A DNA stretch of 64,000 bases from Albimonas marina (GCF_029223255.1 NZ_JARHUC010000001.1:310001-374000), one strand, 5' to 3'; positions 34,702 through 43,994 are shown, numbered from the stretch's first letter. Program-made: numbers and translations. Notes: generated by a model from the sequence alone, not told the origin.

Positions 34702-35496
34702 ATGACCGACGTGCTCAAGCGCGAGCTGAAGGACGGCCTGCTCGTCCTGACCATGAACCGCCCCGAGCGGAAGAACGCCCTGAACCCCGACCTCACCCTC
34801 GCCCTGCGCGACGCCACCGCCGCCGCCGCGATGGACCCGGAGGTCCGCGCCGTGCTGCTGACCGGGTCCGGCGGCGCCTTCTGCGTGGGCGGGGACGTGA
34901 AGGCGATGAACGAGGGCGCCGGCCGCGACGCTCCCCTGGGCGAGCGGATGAACGCGCTGCGCGACCGCATGAACGCCTCGCGCTACCTGCATGAGATGGA
35001 GAAGCCGACCATCGCCGCGATCGAGGGCGCCGCCGCCGGCGCGGGCCTGTCGCTGGCGCTGGCCTGCGACTTCCGCATCTGCGCCGACGACGCCAAGATC
35101 ACCACCGCCTTCGCCAAGGTGGGCCTCTCGGGCGACTACGGCGGCACCTATTTCCTCACCCACCTGCTGGGCGCCGCCCGTGCGCGGGAGCTCTACCTGC
35201 TCTCGCCCGTGCTCTCGGGCGTCGAGGCCGCTGCCATGGGCCTGGTCACCCGCGCCGTCCCCGCGGCGTCGGTGATGGAGGAGGCGACCGCGCTCGCCGC
35301 CCGCCTCGCCGCCGGCCCGACCCTGACCTACGGGCGGGTGAAGCGGAACATCGCGGCGGCGGAGGCCGGCGGCTCCCTCTCGGAATGCTTCGACGAGGAG
35401 GCGCGCAATCACACGCTGTCGTCCCAGACGCACGATCACCGCGAAGCCGCGGCCGCTTTCGTCGAAAAGCGCGCGCCGGCCTTCACCGGGACCTGA
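34702..35496 (+). CDS. enoyl-CoA hydratase/isomerase family protein
   Basis: The ATG at 34702, after GGGAGGATCCG, gives 264 residues. It shows MNRPERKNALNPDLTLALRD, GGAFCVGGDVKAMNEG (CoA oxyanion hole), IEGAAAGAGLSLALACDFRICADDAKI, and the active-site loop TAFAKVGLSGDYGGTYFL. The pair of hydratase glutamates is not complete: the first expected Glu is replaced in the VGLSGDYGG loop, where an Asp is present as in isomerase or PaaG-type members. The exact reaction is therefore uncertain. It is a stand-alone gene between the flagellar cluster and the toxin-antitoxin pair. Confidence 0.88.
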   Translation: MTDVLKRELKDGLLVLTMNRPERKNALNPDLTLALRDATAAAAMDPEVRAVLLTGSGGAFCVGGDVKAMNEGAGRDAPLGERMNALRDRMNASRYLHEMEKPTIAAIEGAAAGAGLSLALACDFRICADDAKITTAFAKVGLSGDYGGTYFLTHLLGAARARELYLLSPVLSGVEAAAMGLVTRAVPAASVMEEATALAARLAAGPTLTYGRVKRNIAAAEAGGSLSECFDEEARNHTLSSQTHDHREAAAAFVEKRAPAFTGT

Positions 35497-35509
35497 CGCG
35501 CCGGCGGTA

Positions 35510-35540
35510 TTCTTGTCATCTGCAAGAAAATCGCTATACT
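35510..35540 (+). promoter_or_regulatory. promoter and operator-like dyad of the Xre/RES pair
   Basis: TTGTCA (35513-35518) and TATACT (35535-35540) are spaced by 16 bp, a good sigma-70-type promoter that stands out in this GC-rich DNA. TTCTTG (35510-35515) and CAAGAA (35523-35528) form a perfect dyad overlapping the -35 element, a likely antitoxin operator for autorepression. The antitoxin ATG is at 35601. Confidence 0.7.
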
Positions 35541-35600
35541 ACGTCACGTGAAAGGCGGTCGCCGCGGGCGGCCGCCGCCCCGATGCCGGAGGAGGGTCCG

Positions 35601-35984
35601 ATGACCCTGCTGCAAGACGCCGTCTCGCCTGCGCCCGATCCCGGCGCGGTGCTCGCCAAGGCCGTGCTGCGCGCGGCGGCCCGGCTGGGCGTCACCCACG
35701 ACCAGCTCGCGCGGGTGATCGGCGTCTCGCCCTCCACCGTCTCGCGCCTGAAGTCCGGCGCGGCGCGGCTGGAGCGGGACCAGAAGTCCTTCGAGCTCGC
35801 GGCCCTCTTCGTGCGCCTGTTCCGCTCCCTCGACGCCATCGCCGGCGGGGACGAGGCGGCCGCCCGCGCCTGGCTGCGGGCCGAGAACCTCGCGCTCGGC
35901 GCACCGCCGATCGAGCGCATCCTGACCGTCGCGGGGCTGGTGGATGTCGTCGACTACCTGGACGCCCGACGCGCTCCGATCTGA
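35601..35984 (+). CDS. Xre/MbcA/ParS family antitoxin
   Basis: The 127-residue protein has an N-terminal Xre-like HTH (TLLQDAVSPAPDPGAVLAKAVLRAAARLGVTHDQLARVIGVSPSTVSRLKSG region, residues 20-55) and a C-terminal MbcA/ParS toxin-binding domain: FVRLFRSLDAIAGGDEAAARAWL, then NLALGAPPIERILTVAGLVDVVDYLDA. This two-part layout is diagnostic of antitoxins partnered with RES toxins. The ATG at 35601 follows GGAGGGTCCG. It overlaps the toxin gene downstream and probably represses the operon through the dyad at the promoter. Confidence 0.9.
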   Translation: MTLLQDAVSPAPDPGAVLAKAVLRAAARLGVTHDQLARVIGVSPSTVSRLKSGAARLERDQKSFELAALFVRLFRSLDAIAGGDEAAARAWLRAENLALGAPPIERILTVAGLVDVVDYLDARRAPI

Positions 35985-36717
35985 GGCGCGCCCGCTGAGG
36001 GCGACCGCCTGGCGGATGGTCGAGGCGCAGCACGTCGTCTCGACCCTGAAGCTGGTCGACACGCTGGCCGAGCAGGCGGCGCTGGAAGCCCTGCTGGAGG
36101 AGACCAAGCCCCCCGTCCCGCCCGAGTGCGAGGGGCTCGACTACCTGCTCGCCACCCCGTTCCGCTACAAGAGCTATCCCCACGGCTCCCGCTTCCGCCG
36201 GGCCGGCCGCACGCCGGGGGTGTTCTACGCCGCCGACCGCCCGGAGACGGCGATGGCCGAGATGGCCTTCTACCGCCTGCTGTTCTTCGTGGTGGAGAGC
36301 CCGGCCTCTCCCCTGCCCGACGCGCCCGCCGATTTCACCGCCTTCGCCGTCCCCGCCGCGACCGAGGCGAGCCTCGACCTGCGCACGGGCGCGCTCGCCG
36401 CCGACGCGGCGCTGTGGACCGACCCGGTCGACTACGCCGCCTGCCAGGCGCTGGCCGACGCCGCGCGCGAGGCGGGGGTGGAGGCGATCCGCTACGCCTC
36501 GGTCCGCGATCCGGCGGGGGGCGGCGCGCTCGCCCTACTGACCTGCCGCGCCTTCGCGAAGCCCGCGCCGACGCGGCGGGAAAGCTGGAAGATGCGCGTC
36601 ATCCGGACCGGCGTGCAGGCCCTGCGCGAAAGCCCCTCGCTGCGCATCGACCTGCCCCTGTCGGCCTTCCTGGGCGACCCGAGGCTCGCCGCCGCGGTCT
36701 CGGCCGGCGGCGCCTAG
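35944..36717 (+). CDS. RES-domain toxin (NAD+-consuming family)
   Basis: RES toxins such as MbcT and Res degrade NAD+ by phosphorolysis or hydrolysis and stop growth. The 257-residue frame has the RES core: FRYKSYPHGSRFRRAGRTPGVFYAADRPETAMAEMAFYR, with the conserved Arg, Glu and, further on, a Ser (YASVRDP). This is followed by VEAIRYASVRDPAGGGALALL. The ATG at 35944 overlaps the antitoxin by 41 bp in another frame; an alternative ATG at 36016 would shorten the N-terminus by 24 residues and remove most of the overlap. Both starts are plausible. Confidence 0.9.
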   Translation: MSSTTWTPDALRSEARPLRATAWRMVEAQHVVSTLKLVDTLAEQAALEALLEETKPPVPPECEGLDYLLATPFRYKSYPHGSRFRRAGRTPGVFYAADRPETAMAEMAFYRLLFFVVESPASPLPDAPADFTAFAVPAATEASLDLRTGALAADAALWTDPVDYAACQALADAAREAGVEAIRYASVRDPAGGGALALLTCRAFAKPAPTRRESWKMRVIRTGVQALRESPSLRIDLPLSAFLGDPRLAAAVSAGGA

Positions 36718-36748
36718 ATCCGGCCGCGCCTGGCCGAGCGCCGCCCGC

Positions 36749-37366
36749 TCAGGCGGGAAGCCGGTCCAGCCAGCGCCGCTCCTGCGCCTGGCGCGCCTCG
36801 AAGGCGGCGATCTCCGGGCCGTGGCCGAGGGTCAGGTCGATGACGTCGACCCCGCGCAGCAGGCAGTCGCGGCGGAAGCCGTCCACCTCGAACCGGTCTA
36901 CCACGCCGTCGGGGCCGGCGATCTCGCCCCGGTGCAGGTCGATGGCGATCTCCGCCTCCGGGTCCGCGGCCAGCAGGGCCAGCAGCGCCTCGATCCGCTC
37001 CGCGGGCAGGCGCACGGGCAGGGCGCCGTTCTGGAAGCAGTTGTTGAAGAAGATGTCCCCGAAGCTGGGGGCCACGAAGGCGCGGAAGCCGTTGTCGATC
37101 AGCGTGGTGACCGCCGACTCGCGCGACGAGCCGCAGCCGAAGTTGCGCCCCGCCACCAGGATGCGGGCGCCCGCGCGGGCGGGGTCGTTCATCGGGAAGT
37201 CCGGCTTCGGCCGCCCCTGCGCGTCCAGCCGCAGGTCGTGAAAGCAGGCCTCCACCTGCTCGGCCCGCGGGCGGGCGAGGAAGCGGGCCGGGATGATCTG
37301 GTCGGTGTCGACGTTGGCCAGCGGCAGCGGCAGCGCCCGGGCGCGCAGGGTCGTGAAGGGCTCCAT
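36749..37366 (-). CDS. leuD: LeuD-type hydro-lyase small subunit
   Basis: The ATG at 37366 gives 205 residues of the aconitase-swivel fold. It shows ANVDTDQIIPARFL, GARILVAGRNFGCGSSRESAV, FVAPSFGDIFFNNCFQNGALPV and a C-terminal DVIDLTLGHG. In isopropylmalate isomerase the small subunit usually reads SSREHAPWAL; here it reads SSRESAVTTL, so the conserved His is replaced. It follows the large subunit by 11 bp. With the lyase and importer genes of this block it may act on a different C5-C6 branched acid. The general family is sure; the leucine role is doubtful. Confidence 0.85.
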   Translation of the reverse strand: MEPFTTLRARALPLPLANVDTDQIIPARFLARPRAEQVEACFHDLRLDAQGRPKPDFPMNDPARAGARILVAGRNFGCGSSRESAVTTLIDNGFRAFVAPSFGDIFFNNCFQNGALPVRLPAERIEALLALLAADPEAEIAIDLHRGEIAGPDGVVDRFEVDGFRRDCLLRGVDVIDLTLGHGPEIAAFEARQAQERRWLDRLPA

Positions 37367-37377
37367 CCCCGGTCTCC

Positions 37378-38781
37378 TCAGCCCAGCATCCGGCGGACGT
37401 CGGCGAAGCGGCCCTCGACCGCCGCGGCCGCCGCCATGGCGGGGCTGACCAGGTGCGTGCGCACCCCCGGCCCCTGCCGCCCCTGGAAATTGCGGTTGGT
37501 GGTCGAGGCGACGCGTTCCCCCGGCCGGCCGACGTCGCCGTTCATGCCCACGCACATCGAGCAGCCCGGCTCGCGCCACTCGAAGCCCGCGTCGCGGAAC
37601 ACGACGTCCAGCCCCTCGGCCTCCGCCTGCGCCTTCACCAGGCCCGAGCCGGGCACCACCCAGGCCGGCCGCGCCGCCTTGCGGCCGCGGACCACGCGGG
37701 CGGCCTCGCGCAGGTCCTCGATGCGGCTGTTGGTGCAGGAGCCGATGAAGACGCGGTCCACCTCGATCCCCTCGATCGGGGCGCCGGGAGTCAGGCCCAT
37801 GTAGTCGAGCGTGCGCGCCATCCCCTCGCGCGCCGCGGCGGTGGGGGCGGCGGCGGGGTCGGGCACGCGCCCGTCCACCGGGCTCGCGTCCTCGGGGCTG
37901 ACGCCCCAGGTCACCATGGGGGGGAGGGAGGCGGCGTCGATCCGCGCCTCGCGGTCGAATACGGCGTCCGGGTCGGAGGCGAGGCCGCGCCAGTGCGCCT
38001 CGGCCAGGTCCCAGTCGTCGCCCTGCGGGGCGAAGGGGCGGCCGCGCAGATAGGCGAAGGTCGTCTCGTCCGGGGCGACCATGCCGGCGCGGGCGCCGGC
38101 CTCGATCGACATGTTGCACAGCGTCAGCCGGCCCTCGATCGAGAGCTCGCGCACCGCCTGGCCCGCGTACTCGATCACGTGGCCCGCGCCGCCGCCCGCC
38201 CCGATGGCCGCGATCATCGCCAGCGCCAGGTCCTTGGCGGTCACCCCGTCGGCCGCGCGGCCGTCGAAGGTCACGCGCATCGCCTTCGGGCGGCGCTGCC
38301 ACAGGCACTGCGTCGCCATCACGTGCGCCACCTCCGACTGCCCCACGCCGAAGGCCAGCGCCCCCAGCGCGCCGTGGGTCGAGGTGTGGCTGTCCCCGCA
38401 GACCATGGTCAGCCCGGGCTGGGTCACGCCCTGCTCGGGCCCCACGACATGGGCGATCCCCTGCCGCGGGTCGCCCAGGTCGAACAGGGTGAAGCCGTGC
38501 CGATCGGCGTTGGCGGTCATCTGCGACAGCGCCCGCCGGCGCAGCGGCTCGACCAGGGCCGCGGCGGCGCCGCCGGCCGAGGCCACGAAATGGTCGGGCG
38601 TCCCGAAGGAGCGGTCGGGCCGCCGCAGCGGCAGCCCCTTCTCGTGCAGCTTGGCGAAGCAGCCGCCCGAGCCGTCGTGCATCAGGTGCCGGTCGATGTA
38701 GAGCAGCGTGTAGCCGTCGTCTCGCTCGACCACGGCGTGGCTGTCCCAGATCCGGTCCAGCAGGGTTCGCGGGGCGGTCAT
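37378..38781 (-). CDS. leuC: LeuC-type hydro-lyase large subunit
   Basis: The ATG at 38781 gives 467 residues, the length of bacterial isopropylmalate isomerase large subunits, which carry a [4Fe-4S] cluster. Seen are [70 protein letters not shown], and the cluster cysteines in [13 protein letters not shown] and GCSMCVGMN. The region right after IDRHLMH, usually EVTSPQAF in LeuC, is DGSGGCFA here. That loop lies near the substrate, so another branched hydroxy-diacid may be used. It is 77 bp after the lyase gene. Confidence 0.88.
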   Translation of the reverse strand: MTAPRTLLDRIWDSHAVVERDDGYTLLYIDRHLMHDGSGGCFAKLHEKGLPLRRPDRSFGTPDHFVASAGGAAAALVEPLRRRALSQMTANADRHGFTLFDLGDPRQGIAHVVGPEQGVTQPGLTMVCGDSHTSTHGALGALAFGVGQSEVAHVMATQCLWQRRPKAMRVTFDGRAADGVTAKDLALAMIAAIGAGGGAGHVIEYAGQAVRELSIEGRLTLCNMSIEAGARAGMVAPDETTFAYLRGRPFAPQGDDWDLAEAHWRGLASDPDAVFDREARIDAASLPPMVTWGVSPEDASPVDGRVPDPAAAPTAAAREGMARTLDYMGLTPGAPIEGIEVDRVFIGSCTNSRIEDLREAARVVRGRKAARPAWVVPGSGLVKAQAEAEGLDVVFRDAGFEWREPGCSMCVGMNGDVGRPGERVASTTNRNFQGRQGPGVRTHLVSPAMAAAAAVEGRFADVRRMLG

Positions 38782-38858
38782 CGTCTTCCTCCCGAGGGGC
38801 GTCTGCGCGCCCGTTCTCATGGGAACCGGGGGGGCCGCGGCGGCCCGCCCGGGGGGCC

Positions 38859-39740
38859 TTATTCGGCCGCGGTGCGCTCGGCCCCGTCGGCGGGGTCGCG
38901 GAAGGCGGTGCGGCGCGCGTCCCACTCGGCCGCGTCGAAGCGCGCGAACAGCGCCCCGGGCGAGGAGCGGTTGGGCGGGAAGCGGTCCTCCGCCAGGTCC
39001 CGCAGCAGGCGGTCGCAGCTCTCGAAGATGCCGCGCAGCAGCAGGCCCGGCACGATCGAGACGGCGAAGCCCATCGCCTGCGCGTCCTTGATCGAGACGT
39101 CGGGGCTCTTGCCGCCGCGGACCATGTTCAGAAGGCAGGGGCCGTCGATGCGCCGCGGGATCTCGGCCACCTCCTCCATCGACTGGGGGGCCTCGACGAA
39201 GATCAGGTCGGCGCCGGCCTGCCGGGCGAGGTTGCCGCGCGCGATCGCCTCCTCGAACCCGGCCGGGCCGCGGGCGTCGGTGCGCGCGATGATGGTGAAC
39301 TCCTCCGAGCGGCGGGCGGCGGCGGCGGCGCGGATCTTGGCGGCGAAATCCTCGCGGCTCGCCAGCTCCTTGTCGTCGAGGTGGCCGCATTTCTTGGGGA
39401 AGGCCTGGTCCTCGATATGGATCGCGGCGACGCCGGCGCGCTCGAACTCCTGCACGGTGCGCCAGACGTTCAGCTCGTTGCCGTAGCCGGTGTCCGCGTC
39501 CGAGATCAGCGGCAGGTCCGAGGCGTCGACGATCCGCCGGGCGTTGGCGACCATCTCGGTCATCGTGATCAGCCCGTAGTCCGGGTATCCCAGCGCCATC
39601 GAGGTGCCGGCCCCGGTCATGTAGACCGCCGGGAAGCCCGCCGCCGCCACCATGCGGCCGGTGATGCCGTCGATCGCCCCGGGGGCGACGATCATCTCGT
39701 CCTTCGCCAGCAGGGCGCGGAAATTCGCGGCGTGGGTCAT
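38859..39740 (-). CDS. isocitrate lyase/PEP mutase family protein
   Basis: The ATG at 39740 gives 293 residues of a TIM-barrel C-C lyase. It has the family motifs [25 protein letters not shown], the Mg-binding [10 protein letters not shown], the catalytic-loop [13 protein letters not shown], and [14 protein letters not shown] with a short C-terminus is characteristic of methylisocitrate lyase, dimethylmalate lyase and related enzymes that cleave a 2-hydroxy-dicarboxylate to pyruvate or a similar fragment. Context with a LeuCD-type hydro-lyase matches a dimethylmalate-type pathway best. It overlaps the GntR start by 4 bp. Confidence 0.9.
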   Translation of the reverse strand: MTHAANFRALLAKDEMIVAPGAIDGITGRMVAAAGFPAVYMTGAGTSMALGYPDYGLITMTEMVANARRIVDASDLPLISDADTGYGNELNVWRTVQEFERAGVAAIHIEDQAFPKKCGHLDDKELASREDFAAKIRAAAAARRSEEFTIIARTDARGPAGFEEAIARGNLARQAGADLIFVEAPQSMEEVAEIPRRIDGPCLLNMVRGGKSPDVSIKDAQAMGFAVSIVPGLLLRGIFESCDRLLRDLAEDRFPPNRSSPGALFARFDAAEWDARRTAFRDPADGAERTAAE

Positions 39741-40543
39741 GGGTTTCGCTCCTTCGGAGGGCGGACGGACCCCGCCGGGGTCATCGACCCCTCCAGCGTG
39801 TCCATCCCCAGGTCGTAGCGCAGGCGCATCCGGTCGGGCGGGGCCAGCATCTCGAGGTATTCGACCGCCCGCCCGTCGCGGGCGATCATCAGGCAGCGCA
39901 GGTCGATCAGCGCCGCCCCCACCGGCACCCCCAGCCGCGAGGCGGCCAGCGGATCGGCCAGCGCCGCGGAGACGAGCTGGCGGGTCGCCGTCACCTCCGC
40001 GCCCGCGCGCTTGAGGAGGGCGTGCAGGGGCTGCTCGCCCAGTTCGGTCTCGGTCCAGGTCCGCCCCAGCGCCTCGGGCACCCAGGAGGTCAGGATGCCG
40101 AACGGCGCCCCGTCCTGGGAGCGCAGGCGCACCGCGCGCTGCACCGGCGCCTCGGCCCCGCGCCACAGCCGCTCGCGGGCGAAGCCGCGGGCCTCGACGT
40201 AGTCGAACTCCAGCACCTTCGCGACGGTCTCGGCGCCCATGGCGATGATGTTGTCCACGATCGAGCCGCCCGAGGCGTTCAGCGGATAGCCCAGGCCCCG
40301 CACCCGGGTGCGCCGGCCGGCGCCGCGCTCGATCATCCCCTGTTCGTGGAGCGAGGACATCGCCCGCCGAACGGTGATCCGCGACACGCCGTAAAGCTCG
40401 GTCAGCCGCTCCTCGGTGGGCAGGGCGTCGCCCTCGGCGTAGCGGCCCGAGGCGATGGCGTCGGCCAGCACCAGGTAGAGCTGGTGGTGCAGCGGCGCCC
40501 CCAGGCCCCGGTCCAGCGCGAAGGCGCCGTCGTCCTCGCTCAT
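39737..40543 (-). CDS. GntR family regulator with UTRA domain
   Basis: The 268-residue protein has a winged-HTH N-terminal domain ([60 protein letters not shown]) and a UTRA ligand-binding domain from about residue 90. This is the HutC/FarR branch, which usually represses catabolic operons and responds to the pathway substrate. Its gene overlaps the lyase gene and the first permease gene by 4 bp each, so it belongs to the operon and probably autoregulates it. A dyad upstream of the binding-protein gene is a candidate site. Confidence 0.92.
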   Translation of the reverse strand: MSEDDGAFALDRGLGAPLHHQLYLVLADAIASGRYAEGDALPTEERLTELYGVSRITVRRAMSSLHEQGMIERGAGRRTRVRGLGYPLNASGGSIVDNIIAMGAETVAKVLEFDYVEARGFARERLWRGAEAPVQRAVRLRSQDGAPFGILTSWVPEALGRTWTETELGEQPLHALLKRAGAEVTATRQLVSAALADPLAASRLGVPVGAALIDLRCLMIARDGRAVEYLEMLAPPDRMRLRYDLGMDTLEGSMTPAGSVRPPKERNP

Positions 40544-41352
40544 GCGCCCGTCCCCGCGGGGGCGGCGCCCCGGCGCAGGCGCCGGTCGATCGCCAGCAGC
40601 CCCATGTTGGCCGCCACCGCGAAGACCGAGATCAGCACCGCCACGGCCAGGATCGTCTCGACGTCATGCAGGTCGATCGCCTTCATCAGCAGGAAGCCCA
40701 GCCCCCGCTGGGAGGCGAAGAGCTCCCCCAGCATCGAGCCGAGCAGGGTCAGCGAGAAGCCCAGCCGCAGGCCCGCGAAGACCTCCGGCAGGGCGGCGGG
40801 CAGCAGCACGTGGCGGGCCCGCTGGGCGGGGCTCAGCCGCAGGGCGCGGGCGGTGCGGATCTGCACCGCGGGGATGTTGCGCACCGCGTTCAGGGTGAAC
40901 AGCGCCACGGGGATGATCCCGTGGAAGGCGCCGAAGGCCACCTTGGCCTGCATCCCCAGCCCGAACAGCAGCAGGATCACCGGGTAGAGCGTGACCTTGG
41001 GGATGGAATAGAGCGTGACCAGCACCGGCTCCGCCGCCTCCCCCGCCAGCCGGCTGCCGCCGAGCCCCAGCCCGATCAGCACGCCGCCCATCCAGGCGAT
41101 CAGCAGCGCCTGGCCGAAGGCCATCGCGGTTTCGGCGAGATGCGGCAGGAAGCGGGCCTGGCCGACCATCTCGACCAGGTGCGCCAGCGTCGGCGCCGGC
41201 GCGGTGATCGCCACGTCGCCGGCCAACTCATGCGCCAGCTGCCACAGGACGAGGATCGCGACGGTCACCAGCGCGGGCCCTCGCAGGGCGACGAGCAGCG
41301 CGCGCCCGGGGCGCTCCCCCGCCGGCGCTGGGGGTTCGGCGACGGCGCTCAC
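40540..41352 (-). CDS. ABC transporter permease (SsuC/TauC type)
   Basis: The 270-residue inner-membrane protein has about six helices and the binding-protein-dependent permease domain. The loop that contacts the ATPase is seen as RHVLLPAALPEVFAGLRLGFSL, followed by MLGELFASQRGLGFLLM, typical of the nitrate/taurine/sulfonate subclass. It is next to a second permease with 4-bp overlap, so the importer uses two permease subunits or a heterodimer. Length is normal. Confidence 0.9.
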   Translation of the reverse strand: MSAVAEPPAPAGERPGRALLVALRGPALVTVAILVLWQLAHELAGDVAITAPAPTLAHLVEMVGQARFLPHLAETAMAFGQALLIAWMGGVLIGLGLGGSRLAGEAAEPVLVTLYSIPKVTLYPVILLLFGLGMQAKVAFGAFHGIIPVALFTLNAVRNIPAVQIRTARALRLSPAQRARHVLLPAALPEVFAGLRLGFSLTLLGSMLGELFASQRGLGFLLMKAIDLHDVETILAVAVLISVFAVAANMGLLAIDRRLRRGAAPAGTGA

Positions 41353-42098
41353 AGGCCCCTCCGTTTCAGCATCCGGCGCTCCCAGGCGAAGACGGTCATG
41401 TTGAAGGTCGTCACCAGCGCCAGCACGATCAGGATCAGCGCGTACATGCGCCGGTTGTTGAAGTTGTCGTAGGCGTAGGCGATCTCGTGCCCGATGCCCT
41501 CGGTCGACATGATGAACTCTCCGGCGATCACGCCGATGAAGGAATAGGCCACCGCCAGCTTCAGCCCCGACAGGATGTGCGGCGCGGCCGCGGGCAGGCG
41601 CACGCGCCAGATCTCCTCGACGAGCGACAGGCGGTGGACCCGCGCCGTGCGCGCCAGGACAGAGGGCACCCGGTCCAGCCCCGCCATGGTGGCGAGGATC
41701 ATCGCCACCATCGCGAACAGCGTCGCCAGCACGATCAGCGGCGTGCGCCCCAGCCCGAAGATCACGATCAGCAGCGGATAGAAGGCGATGTGCGGGATCG
41801 AGTAGTAGGAGGCGAGGAACGGCGACACCGCCCGGCGCAGCGGCGGCACGCGGGTCAGCGCGAAGCCCGTGCAGAACCCGCCCACGATCGCCACGACCAT
41901 GGCGATCGCCACCGCCTCGACGGTGACGCCGAAGTGGCGCCAGAACTCGGCGTCGCCCAGCGCCTCCACCGCGCCCGCGACCATGGCCGAGGGCGCGACC
42001 ACCATCGTCGGCGGGATCGCGCCCGTCCGGCAGGCGAGCTCCAGCCCGCCGACCGCGCCCGCCAGCACCACCGTGCGCAGGATCGCGGCCGGGGTCAT
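41349..42098 (-). CDS. ABC transporter permease (SsuC/TauC type), second subunit
   Basis: The start is placed at ATG 42098, giving 249 residues; longer readings run into the ATPase gene. It shows TM segments and the permease loop WRVRLPAAAPHILSGLKLAVAYSFIGVIAGEFIM followed by GIGHEIAYAYDNFNNRRMYA. It overlaps the ATPase gene upstream and the other permease downstream by 4 bp each. The two permeases are similar in class but not identical, so a heterodimeric channel is likely. Confidence 0.9.
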   Translation of the reverse strand: MTPAAILRTVVLAGAVGGLELACRTGAIPPTMVVAPSAMVAGAVEALGDAEFWRHFGVTVEAVAIAMVVAIVGGFCTGFALTRVPPLRRAVSPFLASYYSIPHIAFYPLLIVIFGLGRTPLIVLATLFAMVAMILATMAGLDRVPSVLARTARVHRLSLVEEIWRVRLPAAAPHILSGLKLAVAYSFIGVIAGEFIMSTEGIGHEIAYAYDNFNNRRMYALILIVLALVTTFNMTVFAWERRMLKRRGL

Positions 42099-42970
42099 CG
42101 CGCGAACCCCGCCGGCGCCTGCGCGCCCTGGCCCAGCGCGCGCAGGGACTCGCCGCGCAGGAGCGTCCACAGGCGCGAGGTGACGGCGCCGAACTCCGCC
42201 CGCTCGGCGAGGCTCGAATCCCGCTCCCGGTCCCAGCCGGTCTCGACCACCTCGATGAAGCGGCCGGGGCGGGCGGACATCACGCCGATGCGGTCCGACA
42301 GCAGGTTCGCCTCGTCCAGCGCATGGGTGATCAGCATCACCGTCGCGCCGGTCTCGCGCCACAGGCGCAGCAGCTCGTCGCCCATCAGCAGGCGGGTCTG
42401 CTGGTCCAGCGCGCCGAAGGGCTCGTCCAGCAGGATCAGGCGGGGCTGCATCACCAGGGTGCGCGCGATGCACACGCGCTGGCGCATGCCGCCCGACAGC
42501 TGGCTGGGATAGGCGCGGCGGAAGTCGCGCAGGCCCATGAAGCCCAGCGCGAAATCCACCCGCCGCCGGACCTCTCCCGCCTCGACCCCCTCGCGGCGCA
42601 GGCCGAAGGCGACATTGTCCTCGACCGACAGCCAGGGGAAGGAGGCGTCCTCCTGGAACACCACGCCCACCCCGTCGGGCACCCGGCCCGCGATGCGCGC
42701 GCCCTCGAACTCCACCGTCCCCTCTGTGGGGGGCGAGAGGCCGGCGAGCACGTCCAGCAGCGTGGACTTCCCGCAGCCCGAGGGGCCCACGACCGAGAAG
42801 AACTCGCCCTGGCGCAGATCCAGGTCGATCGGGCCCAGCGCATGAACGTCCGGCCCGCCGGAGCGGCCGGCATAGACCCGCGTCACCCCGCGCAGCCGGG
42901 CGTGCGCCGCCGCCGTCGCCCCCGCCTGCGGCGGGGGCGGGGCGACGTCGGCCAGGGCCGTGACGCTCAC
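42095..42970 (-). CDS. ABC transporter ATP-binding protein
   Basis: The GTG at 42970, overlapping the stop of the binding-protein gene (GTGA), gives 291 residues. It has Walker A in VVGPSGCGKSTLLDVLAGL, the signature SQLSGGMRQRVCIARTLVMQP, Walker B in LILLDEPFGALDQQTRL, and the H-loop LITHALDEANLLSD. This is the nitrate/sulfonate/taurine importer subclass. The first 40 residues form an extra Ala/Pro-rich leader. A reading from 43105 is longer but runs into the binding-protein gene and lacks similarity. Confidence 0.93.
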   Translation of the reverse strand: MSVTALADVAPPPPQAGATAAAHARLRGVTRVYAGRSGGPDVHALGPIDLDLRQGEFFSVVGPSGCGKSTLLDVLAGLSPPTEGTVEFEGARIAGRVPDGVGVVFQEDASFPWLSVEDNVAFGLRREGVEAGEVRRRVDFALGFMGLRDFRRAYPSQLSGGMRQRVCIARTLVMQPRLILLDEPFGALDQQTRLLMGDELLRLWRETGATVMLITHALDEANLLSDRIGVMSARPGRFIEVVETGWDRERDSSLAERAEFGAVTSRLWTLLRGESLRALGQGAQAPAGFAR

Positions 42971-43950
42971 TGGATCGCCTTTCCGTCGACGAAGCTCTCG
43001 TCGACGTAGCCGCTCCAGTCCAAGGGCAGCTCCACCAGGTCGACGGCGGCCATCATCTTGGCCATGCCGTCCATCGCCTCGTAGTCGAAGGCGCCCGGCT
43101 TCCACCAGTGATCGGTCATGCCGCGGATGTTGGATATGGCCGCGGCCACGATCTCCGGCTCCATCCCGTAGGCCTTGGCGATCAGCTGCGCCGCCTCCTC
43201 GGGGTGGTCGTAGATGAACTGCACGCCCTTGGCGCGGGCCGCGATGATGGCGCGGATGTCGTCGGGACGCTTGGCGAGCATGTCCTCGGTGACGATCCCC
43301 ACGGTCGAGGCCGAGTAGGGCACCAGCGCGTTCATCCAGGGCAGCTTCTGGTAGGCCGTGCCCTCCGCCGCCTTCTTGGCGAAGATCGGCTCGGGGATGA
43401 TCGCCACGTCGATCTCGTTCTGCTCCAGCGCCGTCAGCCCGGCCGAGAAGCCGCCGATGGCCACCATCTTCACGTCGTCCGGCGTCAGGCCGGCGTTGTC
43501 GACGATGCCCAGGAAGATCGCCTCGGACACCGACTTGGGCCGCGAGTAGACCAGCCGCTTGCCCTTCAGGTCCTCGACGTTCTCCAGCTTCTCGCCGTTG
43601 CGGGTGACCAGGTGGGCCGAGCTGCCCGAGGTTCCCATCATCACGATGCGGATCGGGAAGCCCTCCTTGATCGCCGAGACGGCGGCGGGCAGGGCGACTT
43701 CGGCGAAGGGCGTTTCGCCGGCCATCATGTTGCGCACCGAGGTGCCGCCGCCCTTCGAGGTGAGGATGCCGGTCACGTCGACGCCGGCCTCCTCGAAATA
43801 CCCCTTCTCCATCGCGATGGCGTAGGGCGCGCCGTACATCAGCGACCCGTAGTGGGTGACCACGATGTCCTCGGCCTGCGCGGGGCCCGCGGCGGTCAGC
43901 CCGGCCCAGGCCAGCGCCAGGGCGCCGGCCAGCGTTCTCGTCAGAGTCAT
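42967..43950 (-). CDS. ABC transporter substrate-binding protein, SsuA/THI5-like
   Basis: The ATG at 43950 gives 327 residues with a Sec signal peptide (LTRTLAGALALAWAGLTAAGPAQA, cleavage before EDI). The mature protein shows VVTHYGSLMYGAPYAIAMEKGYFEEAGVDVTG, KGGGTSVRNMMAGETPFAEVAL, LKGKRLVYSRPKSVSEA and a WWKPGAFDYEAMDGMAKMM region. It belongs to the NMT1/SsuA class that binds sulfonates, thiamine precursors, aromatic acids or other small acids. The ligand cannot be named. It is first in the block and next to the candidate operator. Confidence 0.9.
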   Translation of the reverse strand: MTLTRTLAGALALAWAGLTAAGPAQAEDIVVTHYGSLMYGAPYAIAMEKGYFEEAGVDVTGILTSKGGGTSVRNMMAGETPFAEVALPAAVSAIKEGFPIRIVMMGTSGSSAHLVTRNGEKLENVEDLKGKRLVYSRPKSVSEAIFLGIVDNAGLTPDDVKMVAIGGFSAGLTALEQNEIDVAIIPEPIFAKKAAEGTAYQKLPWMNALVPYSASTVGIVTEDMLAKRPDDIRAIIAARAKGVQFIYDHPEEAAQLIAKAYGMEPEIVAAAISNIRGMTDHWWKPGAFDYEAMDGMAKMMAAVDLVELPLDWSGYVDESFVDGKAIQ

Positions 43951-43994
43951 CGTCTCCTCCCTTGGAGCGTACGGTCGTGGCGTCGACCGAATCA

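Noticed and set aside
34702-35496. Second 3-hydroxyisobutyryl-CoA hydrolase
   Set aside because: At 264 residues it is too short and lacks the C-terminal part typical of the hydrolase; it is a general enoyl-CoA hydratase/isomerase family member.
39737-42098. Import system for thiamine precursors (ThiXYZ)
   Set aside because: The binding protein is of SsuA/THI5 class, but no thiamine genes or TPP riboswitch are nearby, and the context is lyase and hydro-lyase genes.
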